This document shows, in pieces, positions 26,233-36,156 of a stretch of DNA of 39,103 nt. The DNA lies in contig CAITSH010000403.1 in the NCBI GenBank assembly GCA_903895005.1, forward strand, positions 1 to 39,103, in the 5' to 3' direction. Within the stretch, counting starts at the first letter, position 1. Every line of letters begins with the position of its first letter. Source of the DNA: an uncultured Pseudomonadota bacterium (GTDB lineage: Bacteria; Pseudomonadota; Gammaproteobacteria; Burkholderiales; SG8-39). Made by a program: the position numbers and the translations under genes. Under the pieces are notes generated by a model. The model saw only the letters and a program-made list of their open reading frames with translations, made no database searches and was not told the origin of the DNA.

Positions 26233-26268
26233 AAAACGGGGCACACTGATTCTTGTGTGCCCCGTTTT
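26233..26268 (+). terminator. Terminator of the pilus operon
   Basis: AAAACGGGGCACAC (26233-26246), loop of 8 bases, GTGTGCCCCGTTTT (26255-26268): a perfect 14-bp stem 31 bases after the pilY1 stop. It may also end the convergent tonB-like gene. Confidence 0.9.
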
Positions 26269-26330
26269 CATTGGTGCCCCGCTTTGTCTTTTGCACACAC
26301 CACGGCGCGCCCGCATCCGCCGCAGGCAAA

Positions 26331-27059
26331 TCACTCGTAACCGAATCGCACCGTCACCACCGCCTTGCTCTTGACCGGTGAACCCGCACGCTGCCCCGGC
26401 TCCAGGCGCGTGCGGCGCAGGGCCTGCACGGCGGCGCTGACCAGCACCGCGGTCTGCGGGCTGTCATCGATCCCGACCGCCTCGACCACGCGGCCGTTTT
26501 CGTCGATCAGCACGGCGATGTTCACCGTCGCCCTGAGGCCCGAAGCCCTGGCGGCATCAGGATAGGCCAGGTTGAATCCGGCGGGCAGTTGCGGCCGCGG
26601 CGCGAGATTGTCCACCGGCAGATAGGCGGGATCCTGCAAAACCGGAAAGCCGGTTGCGTCGAGGGCGGGGAAAGTCCCCAGCAGCGTCGCATTGGCAAAA
26701 AACGCCACCTTGCGCGTCGCCTCAAAACCGGCAGGCGCCGCGGCCTCGCTGCTCACCGCGGTTCGCGCTTCCTGCACCGGTGCCGGTGTGACAGAAACAG
26801 GGGCTTGATCGGGCAAATAAGTTTCAAAGTTCACCGGTCCGGGCGGCGGGGCTCCGCCGGGTGCGGCAGGCGGTGCCAGCGTACTTGCGGTGCGCGAAAG
26901 CGACACGGTCAGGCTGACGCGCCCCCCCCGCCCCTCTTGTACGGGGGGCGCAAAGCGCAGCACCAGCGCCAGGTGCAGCATTACCGAAAGTACGATCGCG
27001 AGCATCAGGCGTGGCGAGGATGCCGAGATATCCAGGAGGCCTGACGCGCGCTTGAGCAT
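26331..27059 (-). CDS. TonB-like energy-transducing protein (orphan)
   Basis: This 242-residue envelope protein has one N-terminal helix (about residues 18-35, RLMLAIVLSVMLHLALVLRF), a Pro/Ala-rich periplasmic linker (STLAPPAAPGGAPPPGP), and a C-terminal TonB domain: LPAGFNLAYPDAARASGLRA, TVNIAVLIDENGRVVEAVGI and TRLEPGQRAGSPVKSKAVVT. Its closest architecture is TonB-family energy transducers that power outer-membrane receptors, but the TonB C-terminal YP motif is here YPDAAR. I chose the ATG at 27059; the open frame starts upstream at 27158. No exbB, exbD or receptor is in the window, so its partners must lie elsewhere, and a role other than uptake is possible. Confidence 0.8.
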   Translation of the reverse strand: MLKRASGLLDISASSPRLMLAIVLSVMLHLALVLRFAPPVQEGRGGRVSLTVSLSRTASTLAPPAAPGGAPPPGPVNFETYLPDQAPVSVTPAPVQEARTAVSSEAAAPAGFEATRKVAFFANATLLGTFPALDATGFPVLQDPAYLPVDNLAPRPQLPAGFNLAYPDAARASGLRATVNIAVLIDENGRVVEAVGIDDSPQTAVLVSAAVQALRRTRLEPGQRAGSPVKSKAVVTVRFGYE

Positions 27060-27165
27060 GATTGCCGTTTCGCGGTTTGGGCTAAAGCGCGCCGACGAGG
27101 CGAAACAAGCGTATCGGTGGTGCCGGGGGTATCGCGCGAACCCCTGAAAACATACCAAACCATCC

Positions 27166-27192
27166 GGAAACCCGCGCCAGACGGGCGTTTCC
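27166..27192 (-). terminator. Hairpin after ispH (possible terminator)
   Basis: GGAAAC...GTTTCC with a further CCG/CGG and one bulge forms a stem about 30 bases downstream of the ispH stop. No T-run follows, so it may only protect the mRNA end. Confidence 0.3.
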
Positions 27193-27220
27193 AGTCGATG
27201 GCATGGCGGCCTTCGCGCCC

Positions 27221-28192
27221 TCAGGCGGTCGCGCCAAGGCCCTTGGGAAGGGGGAAAGTCACGTTTTCACTGATACCCTCGAGCTGTGACACACGCTTCG
27301 CGCCCAGCTCGCGCAGCTTTGCTATGACCTCTTGCACCAGCACCTCGGGCGCCGAGGCACCGGCACTGACACCGACCCGCTTCGCACCGGCAATCCATTC
27401 GGCCTTGAGCTCACCGGCGTTGTCCACCATGTACGCCCTGACGCCCATGTTCTGCGCCACTTCGCGCAGGCGGTTGGAGTTGGAACTGTTCGGCGAGCCG
27501 ACGACGATCACCAAGTCGCTTTGCGGCGCCATGAACTTGATCGCGTCCTGGCGGTTTTGCGTGGCATAGCAGATATCGTCCTTTTTCGGCCCGACGATCT
27601 GCGGAAAGCGCCGCCTGAGCGCTTCCACGATATGCGCGGCGTCGTCCACCGATAGCGTGGTCTGCGTGACGTAGGCCAGCGAGGACGGATCGCGCACATC
27701 CAGGGTGGCGACATCGGCAACCGTTTCGACGAGGTGCATGCCGCCGGCGGCCTGCCCCATCGTGCCCTCGACTTCCGGGTGCCCCTTGTGCCCGATCATG
27801 ATGATCTCGCGGCCGCTGTCGCGCATCTTGGCGACCTCGACGTGTACCTTGGTCACCAGCGGGCAGGTCGCGTCATAGACCTTGAGTCCGCGCGCATCGG
27901 CCTCCTCGCGCACCGCCTTGGAGACGCCGTGCGCGGAAAAAATCACCGTGCTGCCCGAGGGCACCTCGGCGAGTTCCTCAACGAACACCGCTCCCTTGCG
28001 ACGCAGGTCATCGACCACAAACTTGTTGTGCACGACCTCGTGCCGGACGTAGATTGGCGCGCCGTAAAGTTCAAGCGAGCGTTCGACAATGCCGATCGCC
28101 CGCTCGACACCGGCGCAAAAACCACGGGGGTTGGCGAGGAGCACATCCATTCCGCCATCAACATTGTCCAAGTTCTTGTCCATGTCATTCAT
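27221..28192 (-). CDS. ispH: 4-hydroxy-3-methylbut-2-enyl diphosphate reductase IspH
   Basis: This 323-residue cytoplasmic iron-sulfur enzyme catalyses the last step of the MEP isoprenoid pathway, yielding IPP and DMAPP. The three cluster cysteines are visible: Cys26 (NPRGFCAGV), Cys110 ([12 protein letters not shown]) and Cys208 ([11 protein letters not shown]). Substrate-site residues are His55 (EVVHNKFVV), His88 (FSAHGVS), His138 ([14 protein letters not shown]) and SSNSNRL (about 236-242). The C-terminal tail (GLGATA) is short. The start could be the Met at residue 4 (28183). It is the fourth gene of the ribF-ileS-lspA-ispH run. Confidence 0.97.
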   Translation of the reverse strand: MNDMDKNLDNVDGGMDVLLANPRGFCAGVERAIGIVERSLELYGAPIYVRHEVVHNKFVVDDLRRKGAVFVEELAEVPSGSTVIFSAHGVSKAVREEADARGLKVYDATCPLVTKVHVEVAKMRDSGREIIMIGHKGHPEVEGTMGQAAGGMHLVETVADVATLDVRDPSSLAYVTQTTLSVDDAAHIVEALRRRFPQIVGPKKDDICYATQNRQDAIKFMAPQSDLVIVVGSPNSSNSNRLREVAQNMGVRAYMVDNAGELKAEWIAGAKRVGVSAGASAPEVLVQEVIAKLRELGAKRVSQLEGISENVTFPLPKGLGATA

Positions 28193-28225
28193 TCTAGTCT
28201 GAAAGATTTCATCCGGTGGACACTC

Positions 28226-28780
28226 TCAGGCGCCTGGTTTCCCGCCGCCTGTGTCGCCACTTTTATCGCCGCTTTTGTCGACCTCAGCACCCTGGAACAG
28301 GCTGTCGATGATCATCAGCACCGCACCGATGCTGATCGCCGAATCGGCAAGGTTGAATACCGGCCAGTGCCATCCTGAAACATGCAAATCAACAAAGTCG
28401 ACGACATAGCCATAGAGCACCCGGTCGATCAGATTGCCGACCGCCCCGCCGAGTATCAGTGCGAGCGCCGCGCAAAACCGCCGCTGGCCGGCTTGTCGCG
28501 CATGCCTGACCAGCAACACGCTGATCACGATCGCGGCGACCAGCGCGATCACTGCAAAGAACCAGCGCTGCCATCCCGGTTGCCCCGCCAGAAAACTGAA
28601 AGCCGCGCCGGGGTTGTGCGCGAGGACAAGGTTGAAAAACGGCGCCAGCTCGATCGGCGGCCGGCAGCAAAGCACGCTGGACGCGGCAAACTTGGTCAGC
28701 TGGTCGGCGATGACAATCACGATAGATAGCGCAAACCAAAGCCGCACCGGCGTGGACGGCCGTCCAGTTGCAAGTTGCAT
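28226..28780 (-). CDS. lspA: Lipoprotein signal peptidase LspA
   Basis: This 184-residue four-helix inner-membrane aspartic protease removes signal peptides from prolipoproteins. Catalytic Asp119 (GGAVGNLIDRV) and Asp146 (VFNLADSAIS) are in place, and ADQLTK and HNPGAAFSFL are conserved family segments. The start is uncertain. An ATG at 28798 overlaps the ileS stop by 8 bases, while the ATG at 28780 (used here) gives a normal N-terminus, MQLATGRPSTPVRLWFAL. Neither has a clear ribosome-binding site, so translational coupling to ileS is likely. The C-terminal tail, DKSGDKSGDTGGGKPGA, is a polar Gly/Asp-rich addition. Confidence 0.95.
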   Translation of the reverse strand: MQLATGRPSTPVRLWFALSIVIVIADQLTKFAASSVLCCRPPIELAPFFNLVLAHNPGAAFSFLAGQPGWQRWFFAVIALVAAIVISVLLVRHARQAGQRRFCAALALILGGAVGNLIDRVLYGYVVDFVDLHVSGWHWPVFNLADSAISIGAVLMIIDSLFQGAEVDKSGDKSGDTGGGKPGA

Positions 28781-28790
28781 CGCGCCAGAT

Positions 28791-31628
28791 TCAAGCATGG
28801 GTACGCGGTTCGCCGCTGCCATGCAGGTTGGACACACAACGCCCGCACAAGCCCAGGTAGGCGCCGTCCGCGCTCACGTCGGCGCGCCAGTGCCAGCAGC
28901 GCTCACATTTGGCGTGCGTGCTTGGCGTGACCACCACCGTATCTTCCGTCGCCGCAACCGCTTTGGCACTGGAGGTGATGAGCACGAAACGCAGGTCATC
29001 GCCCAACGATTGCAGCAGCGCCAGCTTGTCTCCGCCGGCACGCACCTCGACTTCGGCTTGCAGCGACGAGCCGATGAGCCCGGCGCTGCGCGATTCCTCG
29101 AGCTGGCGCATCACATCGGCACGGATTGCGCGCAAGGCCGTCCAGCGTTCGATCAGCGCCGCGCCGCCGGCGATATCCGGAAAGGCGTAATAGGTGTGGG
29201 TAAAAATCGTCTCGTCGCCCGCGTTCACCAGCTTCCACGCCTCCTCGGCGGTAAAGGACAACACCGGTGCCATCAGGCGCAGCAGGCTTTGCGTGATGTG
29301 CCAGAGCGCGTTCTGCGCCGCGCGGCGCGCGCGCGAATCCGTGCCGCCGGTGTACAGGCGGTCCTTAAGGATGTCTAGGTAAAACCCGCCCAGGTCCTCG
29401 GAGCAAAAGCCCTGCAGCTTGGACATGGCCGGCTGGAATTCGTATTTTTCGTAGTCGGCAAGAATCGCCGCCTGCAACTCGGCGGCGCGCGCGACAGCAT
29501 AGCGATCAATGTCGAGCCAGTCGCCGGGCGGCAGCGCGTGCTTGGCCGCGTCATAGTCGGCTGTGTTGGCGAGCAAGAAGCGCAGTGTGTTGCGAATGCG
29601 CCGGTAGCTCTCGACCACGCGCTTGAGAATCTCGTCGGAAATCGACAACTCGCCGGAGTAATCGGTGGAGGCCACCCACAGGCGCAGGATTTCGGCGCCC
29701 AGCGTGTCCGACACCTTTTGCGGCGCGATCACGTTGCCCATGGACTTGCTCATCTTGCGGCCCTGCCCGTCGACGACAAAGCCGTGGGTCAGCAGGCTCT
29801 TGTAGGGCGGCGCGCCGTACATCATGCTCGACACGAGCAACGACGAATGGAACCAGCCGCGATGCTGGTCCGAACCCTCGAGGTAGAGATCGGCCGGGAA
29901 CGCGAGGTCGCCGCCGTGTGAACCAAGATGGCTCTTCGCGCCATCAGGACCGCCAAGCACGGTGAAGTGCGTCGAACCCGAGTCAAACCACACGTCCAGC
30001 GTATCCTTGATTTTTTCGTATTGCGCGGCGTCCTCGCCAAGGAGCTCGGCGGGTGAAATGCGCTGCCAGGCTTCTATGCCCTCTTTCTCGACACGCTTGG
30101 CCACGGCCTCAAGCAGCTCTGGCGTTCGCGGGTGCAGCGCTCCGGTTTCGCGGTGAATGAAAAACGGCATCGGCACGCCCCACTGGCGCTGGCGCGACAG
30201 CGTCCAGTCCGGCCGGTTGGCAATCATGCCGTGCAAACGCGCCTTGCCCCACTCCGGATAAAACGTTGTCGCCTCGATGCCGGCAAGCGCTGTTTCGCGC
30301 AGCGTCTTTTCCGGCTTGACGCCGTTGTAGCCGGGCACCGCCTCCATGCCGGCAAACCACTGCGTGGTCGCGCGATAAATGATCGGCGTCTTGTGCCGCC
30401 AGCAATGCATGTAGCTGTGGTCATAGACCGCGGCCTTGAACAGGCAGCCGGTCTCATCGATTTTCTTGACGATTTCCGGATTGGCCTTCCAGATCATCAT
30501 GCCGCCGAAAAAGGGCAGTGAGGATGCGTACTTGCCGTCGCCCATCACCGGCGTGAGTATGGCGTCGTCTTTCATGCCGTAATGGCGGCAGGACTGGAAG
30601 TCCTCGATACCGTAGGCGGGCGCGCTGTGCACGATACCGGTACCGGTGTCGAGCGTCACGTAGTCACCGAGATACACCGGAGAGTGGCGGTCATAAAACG
30701 GGTGGCTGAAATTGATTTGTTCGAGCGCCGCACCCTTGCAGGTGGCGAGCACCGTGCCGCTGAGGCCGTAGCGCGCAAGGCAGCCGTCGCGCAATTCACT
30801 GGCGAGGATCAGCAGCCCGCGGTCGGTTTGAACCAGGTCGTAATCGAATTCGGGGTGCGCGTTAAGCGCCTGGTTGGCGGGAATGGTCCAGGGCGTGGTG
30901 GTCCAGATTACGATCCAGCCCTTTTCCGTCAGGAGCTTGTCGAGGCCGAACGCCTTCGCCACCTTGTCCGGCTCGGCAAACGCAAAGCCGACGTCGATGG
31001 CGGTGTCTTTCTTGTCGGCGTATTCGACCTCGGCTTCCGCGAGGGCCGAACCGCAGTCAAAACACCAGTTCACCGGCTTGAGGCCGCGATAGACAAAGCC
31101 CTTTTGCAGCAACAGGCCGAGGGCGCGGATTTCATCGGCCTCGTTGCCGTGCGCCATGGTCATGTAGGGATGATCCCAGTCGCCCAGCACGCCAAGGCGC
31201 TTGAAGTCCTTCATCTGGCGCGCGATCTGCTCGGTGGCGTAAGCGCGCGCCAGTTGCTGTGTCTGCTCCACCGGGATGTTCTTGCCGTGGGTCTTTTCGA
31301 TCTGCACTTCGATCGGCATGCCGTGGCAGTCCCAACCAGGAACATAAACGGCGTCAAAGCCGGCCATGTTGCGCGACTTGGTGATGACGTCCTTGAGGAT
31401 CTTGTTGACGGCGTGGCCAATATGGATGTCGCCGTTGGCATAGGGCGGCCCGTCATGCAGCACAAAGCGCGTCCTGCCCTTGGAGGCGGCGCGGATTTTC
31501 TTGTAAATGCCCTTGTCCTCCCATTCCTTCACCCACTGCGGTTCGCGCTTGGCAAGGTCGCCGCGCATCGGGAACGGCGTGTCCGGGAGGTTGAGCGTGC
31601 TCTTATGATCGCGTTTCGGGTCAGACAT
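28791..31628 (-). CDS. ileS: Isoleucyl-tRNA synthetase
   Basis: This 945-residue class I aminoacyl-tRNA synthetase charges tRNA-Ile. The HIGH motif is at 69-72 (GDIHIGH), [10 protein letters not shown] (98-107) and the editing region [13 protein letters not shown] (243-255) follow, and KMSKS is at 625-629 ([10 protein letters not shown]). The C-terminal zinc finger has Cys908, Cys911, Cys928 and Cys931. This is the bacterial IleRS1 type, about the length of E. coli IleRS (938). It is preceded by ribF after 44 bases and overlaps or nearly abuts lspA downstream, the common proteobacterial order ribF-ileS-lspA. Confidence 0.98.
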   Translation of the reverse strand: MSDPKRDHKSTLNLPDTPFPMRGDLAKREPQWVKEWEDKGIYKKIRAASKGRTRFVLHDGPPYANGDIHIGHAVNKILKDVITKSRNMAGFDAVYVPGWDCHGMPIEVQIEKTHGKNIPVEQTQQLARAYATEQIARQMKDFKRLGVLGDWDHPYMTMAHGNEADEIRALGLLLQKGFVYRGLKPVNWCFDCGSALAEAEVEYADKKDTAIDVGFAFAEPDKVAKAFGLDKLLTEKGWIVIWTTTPWTIPANQALNAHPEFDYDLVQTDRGLLILASELRDGCLARYGLSGTVLATCKGAALEQINFSHPFYDRHSPVYLGDYVTLDTGTGIVHSAPAYGIEDFQSCRHYGMKDDAILTPVMGDGKYASSLPFFGGMMIWKANPEIVKKIDETGCLFKAAVYDHSYMHCWRHKTPIIYRATTQWFAGMEAVPGYNGVKPEKTLRETALAGIEATTFYPEWGKARLHGMIANRPDWTLSRQRQWGVPMPFFIHRETGALHPRTPELLEAVAKRVEKEGIEAWQRISPAELLGEDAAQYEKIKDTLDVWFDSGSTHFTVLGGPDGAKSHLGSHGGDLAFPADLYLEGSDQHRGWFHSSLLVSSMMYGAPPYKSLLTHGFVVDGQGRKMSKSMGNVIAPQKVSDTLGAEILRLWVASTDYSGELSISDEILKRVVESYRRIRNTLRFLLANTADYDAAKHALPPGDWLDIDRYAVARAAELQAAILADYEKYEFQPAMSKLQGFCSEDLGGFYLDILKDRLYTGGTDSRARRAAQNALWHITQSLLRLMAPVLSFTAEEAWKLVNAGDETIFTHTYYAFPDIAGGAALIERWTALRAIRADVMRQLEESRSAGLIGSSLQAEVEVRAGGDKLALLQSLGDDLRFVLITSSAKAVAATEDTVVVTPSTHAKCERCWHWRADVSADGAYLGLCGRCVSNLHGSGEPRTHA

Positions 31629-31672
31629 GTTCTGCTTCCATCAACTGGTGCATGTGGGTTAGGTGGTGCTGC

Positions 31673-32611
31673 CTATGCGGGTCGCGCCGGATGCTGCGCG
31701 AGGAACTGCTTCGCCATCTCGCAGTCATGCGCGATCTGCAAGCGCAGTGTTTCAAGATCGGAATATTTTTCTTCATCACGGATTTTGTGCAGGAACTCGA
31801 CCCGCACGTGACGCCCGTACAGGTCGTCCGAAAAATCGAACAGGTGTACCTCGAGCGCGGCGCGGCCAGAGTCACTCACCGTCGGACGAAGACCGAGGCT
31901 CGCCACACCGTCAAGCGCCTGTGGGGCGACGCCGTGAAGGCGCACGGCAAATATCCCCATCAAGGGCGGCCGGTTGTGGCGCATGCGCACATTGGCGGTG
32001 GGGAAACCCAGTTTGCGGCCGAGCTTTTCCCCGTGCACCACACGCCCGGAAATGCTGTAGGCGCGGCCCAGCATGGACGCCGCGCGCGCGAGGTCGCCGT
32101 TGAACAAGGCCTCGCGCACCGCCGAACTCGAAACGCGCACACCGTCCTGCTCCACGGTCGGCATCGCCTCGAGCTCGAAACCATGCAGCACCGAGGCGTC
32201 GCGCAACAGCGCGAAATCACCGGCACGGCGCGCACCGAAACGAAAATCATCGCCGATGAGGAGTGTGCGAACGTGCAAGCCTTGCACCAGCACTTGTTCA
32301 ATAAAGGCCGCGGGGCTGAGCGCGGCAAAGGCCGGCGTGAAGCGCGCGACGTGCACCTGCTCCACGCCGTGGGTCTTGAGCAGTTCCAACTTTTCACGCA
32401 GCGAGGTCAGGCGCGTGGGGGCCGATTGCGGCGTGAACACTTCGCGTGGATGCGGCTCGAAAGTCAGTGCCGCCATGCGCAGGCCGAGCGCACGCGCCTT
32501 TTCGGCGAGCCGACCGAGCATCGCCTGGTGCCCGCGGTGCACACCATCAAAATTGCCAATGGTCAGGGCCAGGGGGCCGCTGGCGACGGGCAGGCTGTGG
32601 GACAAGCGCAT
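31673..32611 (-). CDS. ribF: Bifunctional riboflavin kinase/FAD synthetase RibF
   Basis: This 312-residue enzyme makes FMN and then FAD. The N-terminal adenylyltransferase holds TIGNFDGVHRGHQAML (17-32), a HIGH-like nucleotide motif, with RTLLIGDDFRFGARRAGD near 115. The C-terminal kinase has KLGFPTANVRMR and GIFAVRLHG. The open frame starts at 32650, but the TATAAT at 32653-32658 sits right there, so I use the ATG at 32611, which gives the standard N-terminus MRLSHSLP. It leads the ribF-ileS-lspA-ispH operon. Confidence 0.96.
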   Translation of the reverse strand: MRLSHSLPVASGPLALTIGNFDGVHRGHQAMLGRLAEKARALGLRMAALTFEPHPREVFTPQSAPTRLTSLREKLELLKTHGVEQVHVARFTPAFAALSPAAFIEQVLVQGLHVRTLLIGDDFRFGARRAGDFALLRDASVLHGFELEAMPTVEQDGVRVSSSAVREALFNGDLARAASMLGRAYSISGRVVHGEKLGRKLGFPTANVRMRHNRPPLMGIFAVRLHGVAPQALDGVASLGLRPTVSDSGRAALEVHLFDFSDDLYGRHVRVEFLHKIRDEEKYSDLETLRLQIAHDCEMAKQFLAQHPARPA

Positions 32612-32652
32612 CACAATGGGTAGAAGACCGAAAAGTAGACGCAAAACCATGA

Positions 32653-32658
32653 ATTATA
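32653..32658 (-). promoter_or_regulatory. Putative -10 element of the ribF operon
   Basis: A perfect TATAAT preceded by CGC lies 41 bases upstream of the chosen ribF start on the minus strand. The -35 is poor (CACTGA at 17 bases). The expected start is near 32646. Confidence 0.45.
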
Positions 32659-32727
32659 GCGGGTTTTCTCTACCATCAGTGCCAATTCCGGGGGCCGGAA
32701 GCAGCGCGCACCGGCCTTGCCGGCACC

Positions 32728-33561
32728 TCAATTCAGGCGGGCGGCGGCCTGCTTGAGCTCGACCACGCGGCCGTGAATTTCCACGGCGTCGGGTGCATCG
32801 GGGCGGCGGCGCAGGTAGTTCTGCAGGTCGCCGGAAGCGGCGCGAAAGCAATCGAGCCGCGCGTACAACAGCCCGCGGTCACGCAACTCCTCCACAGCCT
32901 CGGGTACAACGAGCAGCATGCGGTGCATCACATCGAGCGCAAGCTCGTGCTTGTTCGCATTCATGTAGACGGTCTTGAGGTTGCGCAGCAGCCGCGTGAC
33001 GATCTGCCGCGGGGTCGCCGGCTCGAGAAACTCGTCAAGGGGCATGGTCTTCGCGCGTCCGTCCTTGAGCACCTGGCCCAGGCGCGCGCGCAACTCGGTT
33101 TCCGACTGCGGCAGCCCGGAACTGAACGGATCCAGCACCAGCTGCCCGCGCTTCAATTGCAGCTTGACCATGAAATGCCCGGGGAAGGCGACACCTTGCA
33201 GCGCGAGGCCGATGCGACGCCCCAGTTCGAGATAGAGCACGCTCAGGGTGATGGGAATACCCTTGCGCCGCGTGATCACATCCGACAGATAGCTGTTGCG
33301 CGGATCGTAGTAATCCTCCGCGTTGCCGGCAAAGCGCTGTTCGTTAAACAGGAAATGGTTGAGTGTGGCAAGCCGCTGCTCGGCAAAGGCGTCTTCCGCG
33401 AAGCGCGCACGGATGGTCGCCGCCATCGTTTCGATTTGCGCCATGCAGGCCTCGACGTCCAGATCCGGATACGGATCCTGCCCGATCATCACGCAGGCAC
33501 GCCCCAGGTCGAACTGCTCGCGCGACACCAGCTCGGCAAAAGGTTCAAGCTGGGTGTTCAT
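32728..33561 (-). CDS. SirB1-family protein (transglutaminase-like with TPR)
   Basis: This 277-residue cytoplasmic protein belongs to the SirB1/YchA family. The transglutaminase-like N-terminal half has NHFLFNEQRFAGNAEDYYDPRN, VITRRKGIPITLSVLYLELG and VAFPGHFMVKL, where His of PGHF and Asp of VLDPF match the catalytic-like positions, but no conserved Cys is in the expected place. The C-terminal half resembles TPR repeats (LLRNLKTVYMNANKHELALDVM, then LLYARLDCFRAASGDLQNYL). Function is not firmly known in this family. AGGTGG precedes the ATG at 33561. It lies 31 bases downstream of murJ's stop. Confidence 0.85.
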   Translation of the reverse strand: MNTQLEPFAELVSREQFDLGRACVMIGQDPYPDLDVEACMAQIETMAATIRARFAEDAFAEQRLATLNHFLFNEQRFAGNAEDYYDPRNSYLSDVITRRKGIPITLSVLYLELGRRIGLALQGVAFPGHFMVKLQLKRGQLVLDPFSSGLPQSETELRARLGQVLKDGRAKTMPLDEFLEPATPRQIVTRLLRNLKTVYMNANKHELALDVMHRMLLVVPEAVEELRDRGLLYARLDCFRAASGDLQNYLRRRPDAPDAVEIHGRVVELKQAAARLN

Positions 33562-33592
33562 GCGTGCCACCTACCGCCCACTTGCCGACAAC

Positions 33593-35134
33593 CTAATCAA
33601 AGCCGCTCCGTCTCGAGAAATCCGCCGGCCTGAAGCCAAGCAGGAACAGGGTTGCGAAATACGCGCCGGATCCGATCACCACCAGCGCGCACAGGGCGCC
33701 GACGCGGCGAACCGCGTCCGCCTGCAGCCACCACGCATTGCTGCCCATCGCGAACCACAATATCACAGCCATCACGCCCAGCCCCGCCGCCAGCTTGGCG
33801 ATGAAAGCAGCCCATCCGGGCTGCGGTGTGTAAATGCCCTTGCGCCTGAGGCCGGCAAGCAACATCGCGGCATTCAGACACGCGCCAAGACCTATCGACA
33901 GCGCCAGGCCGGCGTGCTGCAGCGGCACAATCAGGGCGGCGTTGAGCGCCTGCGTCGCAAGCAGGGTGATGATGGCTATCCGGACCGGCGTGCGGATGTC
34001 CTGGCGCGCGTAAAAGCCCGGCGCCAGCACCTTCACCATGATCAGCCCGAGCAGGCCCACGGCATAGGCCATCAGCGCCTCGCGCGTCATCATCAGGTCG
34101 TGCGTGGTGAATGCGCCATAGTGAAAGAGCGTCGCGATGAGCGGCACCGCCAGCAATGCAAGGGCCAGCGCCGCGGGCAACGCCAGCATCAGCGTCAGGC
34201 GCAAGCCCCAGTCGAGAAGCCGGTTAAAGGCATCGCCGTCATTTTCGGCGTGATGTTTCGACAGGCTCGGGAGCAGCACCGTGCCAAGGGCGACGCCAAG
34301 CAGCCCGGTGGGGAACTCCATAAGGCGGTCGGCGTAATACAGCCAGGACACGCTGCCGTTCGCGAGAAAGGACGCGAAGATGGTGTTGATGACGAGGCTC
34401 AACTGGCTGACCGAAACGCCCAGCACCGCCGGTCCCATCAGCAACAGGATGCGCCGCACGCCCGGGTCGCGCCAGGCAAGGCGCGGGCGCGGCAGCATGC
34501 CGATTTTTGCCAGATACGGTATTTGCAGCGCCAACTGCAGCACGCCACCCGCGAACACACCCCAGGCGAGCACCATCACGGGCGGGTTGAAGTAGGGAGC
34601 GAAAAACAGCGCCGCGACGATGAATGACACGTTGAGCAGGCTGGGCGTGAATGCAGGTATCGCAAATTTGCGCCAGGTATTCAGGATGCCGCCGGCGAGC
34701 GACACCAGCGAAATAAACAGGATGTAGGGGAAGGTGACGCGCAGCATCGCCACCGTCATGTCGAATTTACCGGCGCTGGCTGAGAACCCCGGCGCACTGA
34801 CGTAGATGATCACCGGGGCGAGCGCGATGCCAAGCAGGCTGACCGCCGTCAGCGTGAGCGCCAGCAGCGTCGCGGTGCGATCGACCAGCAGCTTGGTCGC
34901 GGCCTCGCCTTCGCGGGTGCGATACTCGGCGAGGATGGGCACAAACGCCTGTGCGAAGGCGCCCTCCGCAAACAGACGGCGCAGAAGGTTGGGAATGCGA
35001 AACGCGACAAAAAACGCGTCAGTGGCCATGCCCGCGCCGAAAATACGCGCGATCAACGCGTCGCGGATGAACCCCAGCACCCGGGAAACGAGGGTCATGC
35101 TGCTGACCGTGGCCAGGGATTTGAGCAAATTCAT
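33593..35134 (-). CDS. murJ: Lipid II flippase MurJ
   Basis: This 513-residue inner-membrane protein of the MOP superfamily flips lipid II for peptidoglycan synthesis. It has about 14 hydrophobic helices. Its N-terminus [20 protein letters not shown], then [20 protein letters not shown] and [20 protein letters not shown] match the E. coli protein closely. Later motifs are [20 protein letters not shown] and [20 protein letters not shown]. The open frame reaches back to 35281, but I use the ATG at 35134 because of the family match. A TATAAT at 35141-35146 lies so close that the mRNA may start at the ATG. It is divergent from rpsT, an arrangement conserved in betaproteobacteria. Confidence 0.97.
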   Translation of the reverse strand: MNLLKSLATVSSMTLVSRVLGFIRDALIARIFGAGMATDAFFVAFRIPNLLRRLFAEGAFAQAFVPILAEYRTREGEAATKLLVDRTATLLALTLTAVSLLGIALAPVIIYVSAPGFSASAGKFDMTVAMLRVTFPYILFISLVSLAGGILNTWRKFAIPAFTPSLLNVSFIVAALFFAPYFNPPVMVLAWGVFAGGVLQLALQIPYLAKIGMLPRPRLAWRDPGVRRILLLMGPAVLGVSVSQLSLVINTIFASFLANGSVSWLYYADRLMEFPTGLLGVALGTVLLPSLSKHHAENDGDAFNRLLDWGLRLTLMLALPAALALALLAVPLIATLFHYGAFTTHDLMMTREALMAYAVGLLGLIMVKVLAPGFYARQDIRTPVRIAIITLLATQALNAALIVPLQHAGLALSIGLGACLNAAMLLAGLRRKGIYTPQPGWAAFIAKLAAGLGVMAVILWFAMGSNAWWLQADAVRRVGALCALVVIGSGAYFATLFLLGFRPADFSRRSGFD

Positions 35135-35140
35135 GGGACA

Positions 35141-35146
35141 ATTATA
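35141..35146 (-). promoter_or_regulatory. Putative -10 element of murJ, possible leaderless start
   Basis: Perfect TATAAT on the minus strand, with only six bases (TGTCCC) before the murJ ATG. The expected transcription start therefore falls on or next to the start codon. The -35 is poor (CGTCAC at 17-base spacing). Confidence 0.45.
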
Positions 35147-35266
35147 AGGGCGCGGGCCACGGCGTGACGGATTACATCTCCAGCCCCCCGCCCGCCCCCA
35201 AAGCCAAGCCCTTGTTGCAGCAGCCCTATTTACGCCAGCCCCCTTGCACCGGCGGTAGATTGCCCC

Positions 35267-35295
35267 TTGTGCCACAGGCACAAAGCACGTACAAT
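35267..35295 (+). promoter_or_regulatory. Promoter of rpsT with a perfect dyad over the -35
   Basis: -35 TTGTGC (35267-35272), 17-base spacer, -10 TACAAT (35290-35295), about 35 bases before the rpsT start. The -35 lies within the perfect inverted repeat TTGTGCC-ACA-GGCACAA (35267-35283). Confidence 0.6.
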
Positions 35296-35329
35296 GTCGG
35301 ACTTTACTTCAAGCAAGTGACCGAAGAAC

Positions 35330-35593
35330 ATGGCCAACACCGCTGGGGCGCGCAAAGCAGCCCGTCAATCCTCGAAACGCCGCATTCTCAATGCCTCGCA
35401 GCGCACCGCATTGCGCTCGGCACTGAAAAAAGTCGGCAAGGCTATCAAGGCTGGCGACAAGACTGTTGCCCAGCAGGCTTTCCGCGAGGCGAGCAGCGTG
35501 GTCGACCGCATTGCCGACAAGAAGATTATCCACAAGAACAAGGCCGCACGCAGCAAGAGCCGCCTGAATGCAAAAGTAAAGGCAATGGCCTGA
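35330..35593 (+). CDS. rpsT: 30S ribosomal protein S20
   Basis: This 87-residue basic protein of the small subunit binds 16S rRNA. The match to S20 is full-length: [18 protein letters not shown], then [20 protein letters not shown], and the strongly conserved [20 protein letters not shown]. It starts with ATG; in E. coli the poor UUG start is the basis of autogenous control, so that feature is absent here. A promoter lies at 35267-35295 and a terminator follows at 35612. It is a one-gene unit divergent from murJ. Confidence 0.98.
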   Translation: MANTAGARKAARQSSKRRILNASQRTALRSALKKVGKAIKAGDKTVAQQAFREASSVVDRIADKKIIHKNKAARSKSRLNAKVKAMA

Positions 35594-35611
35594 AGCAGCG
35601 CCCTGCCCGAT

Positions 35612-35642
35612 AAAAAAAGCCGCTCTCGAGCGGCTTTTTTTA
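35612..35642. terminator. Bidirectional terminator between rpsT and the DUF3579 gene
   Basis: GCCGCTC (35619-35625) and GAGCGGC (35628-35634) with A-run before and T-run after. It lies 18 bases past the rpsT stop, and its right end touches the DUF3579 stop, so it serves both convergent genes. Confidence 0.9.
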
Positions 35643-35954
35643 TGGCGAAACGGCCTGCGCCCCTGCCTCCCGTTCTGCCGCCCTTCCCGGTCGCGTCTTC
35701 AATTCGTTGTCGCGGGCAAAGTTGAGCAGAAAGTTGTACGCCATCGGCTCCAATTCCCGCAGGCGCACGTCGATCACCACGCACTTCACGCCACCGACAC
35801 TGATCGGCTGTACGTAGGGCGAGTACTGCATGCGCTGGTCGGCGCCAAAGGCCGACATGATCCCGCATAACCGGTCGGCCCAATCGCTGGGGCGGAAGGG
35901 TTTGCCGTCGTGGGTTTGCCCTACGATGATGAACTCGTCCGTGGAGACGGGCAT
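35640..35954 (-). CDS. DUF3579 family protein
   Basis: This 104-residue protein is recognised as DUF3579, a betaproteobacterial family of unknown function. The conserved core is GQTHDGKPFRPSDWADRLCG, then MSAFGADQRMQYSPYVQPIS and VKCVVIDVRLRELEPMAYNF. I use the ATG at 35954 rather than the longer frame to 36056, whose extension contains the likely -10 element (TATACT at 35989-35994). The C-terminus (PGRAAEREAGAQAVSP) is variable. The gene converges with rpsT, a neighbourhood shared by many betaproteobacteria next to argF. Confidence 0.88.
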   Translation of the reverse strand: MPVSTDEFIIVGQTHDGKPFRPSDWADRLCGIMSAFGADQRMQYSPYVQPISVGGVKCVVIDVRLRELEPMAYNFLLNFARDNELKTRPGRAAEREAGAQAVSP

Positions 35955-35988
35955 GCGGCAATGGCCTGCTGAGGTAAGGTACGGCTTC

Positions 35989-35994
35989 AGTATA
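35989..35994 (-). promoter_or_regulatory. Putative -10 element of the DUF3579 gene
   Basis: TATACT lies 35 bases before the chosen ATG on the minus strand. The -35 is unclear (CAGGTT). Confidence 0.35.
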
Positions 35995-36156
35995 ACAGTC
36001 GACTTTGCTCGAACCTGACCGCCCCCTTTCCCATCCCATTGCCATCCCTTTGCCACCGCTGTGCCGCATCTTGCCCCGGCCTGGCCCCGGGACAGAAAAT
36101 CCGCCAGAAAGCGTAATTCCCATCCTTTTCGCAGGCGCGAATAAGAAAAAAGTCAC

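Noticed and set aside
30582..31811. Plus-strand 409-codon frame opposite ileS
   Set aside because: It is antisense to the conserved ileS gene, has no recognisable motif and no ribosome-binding site.
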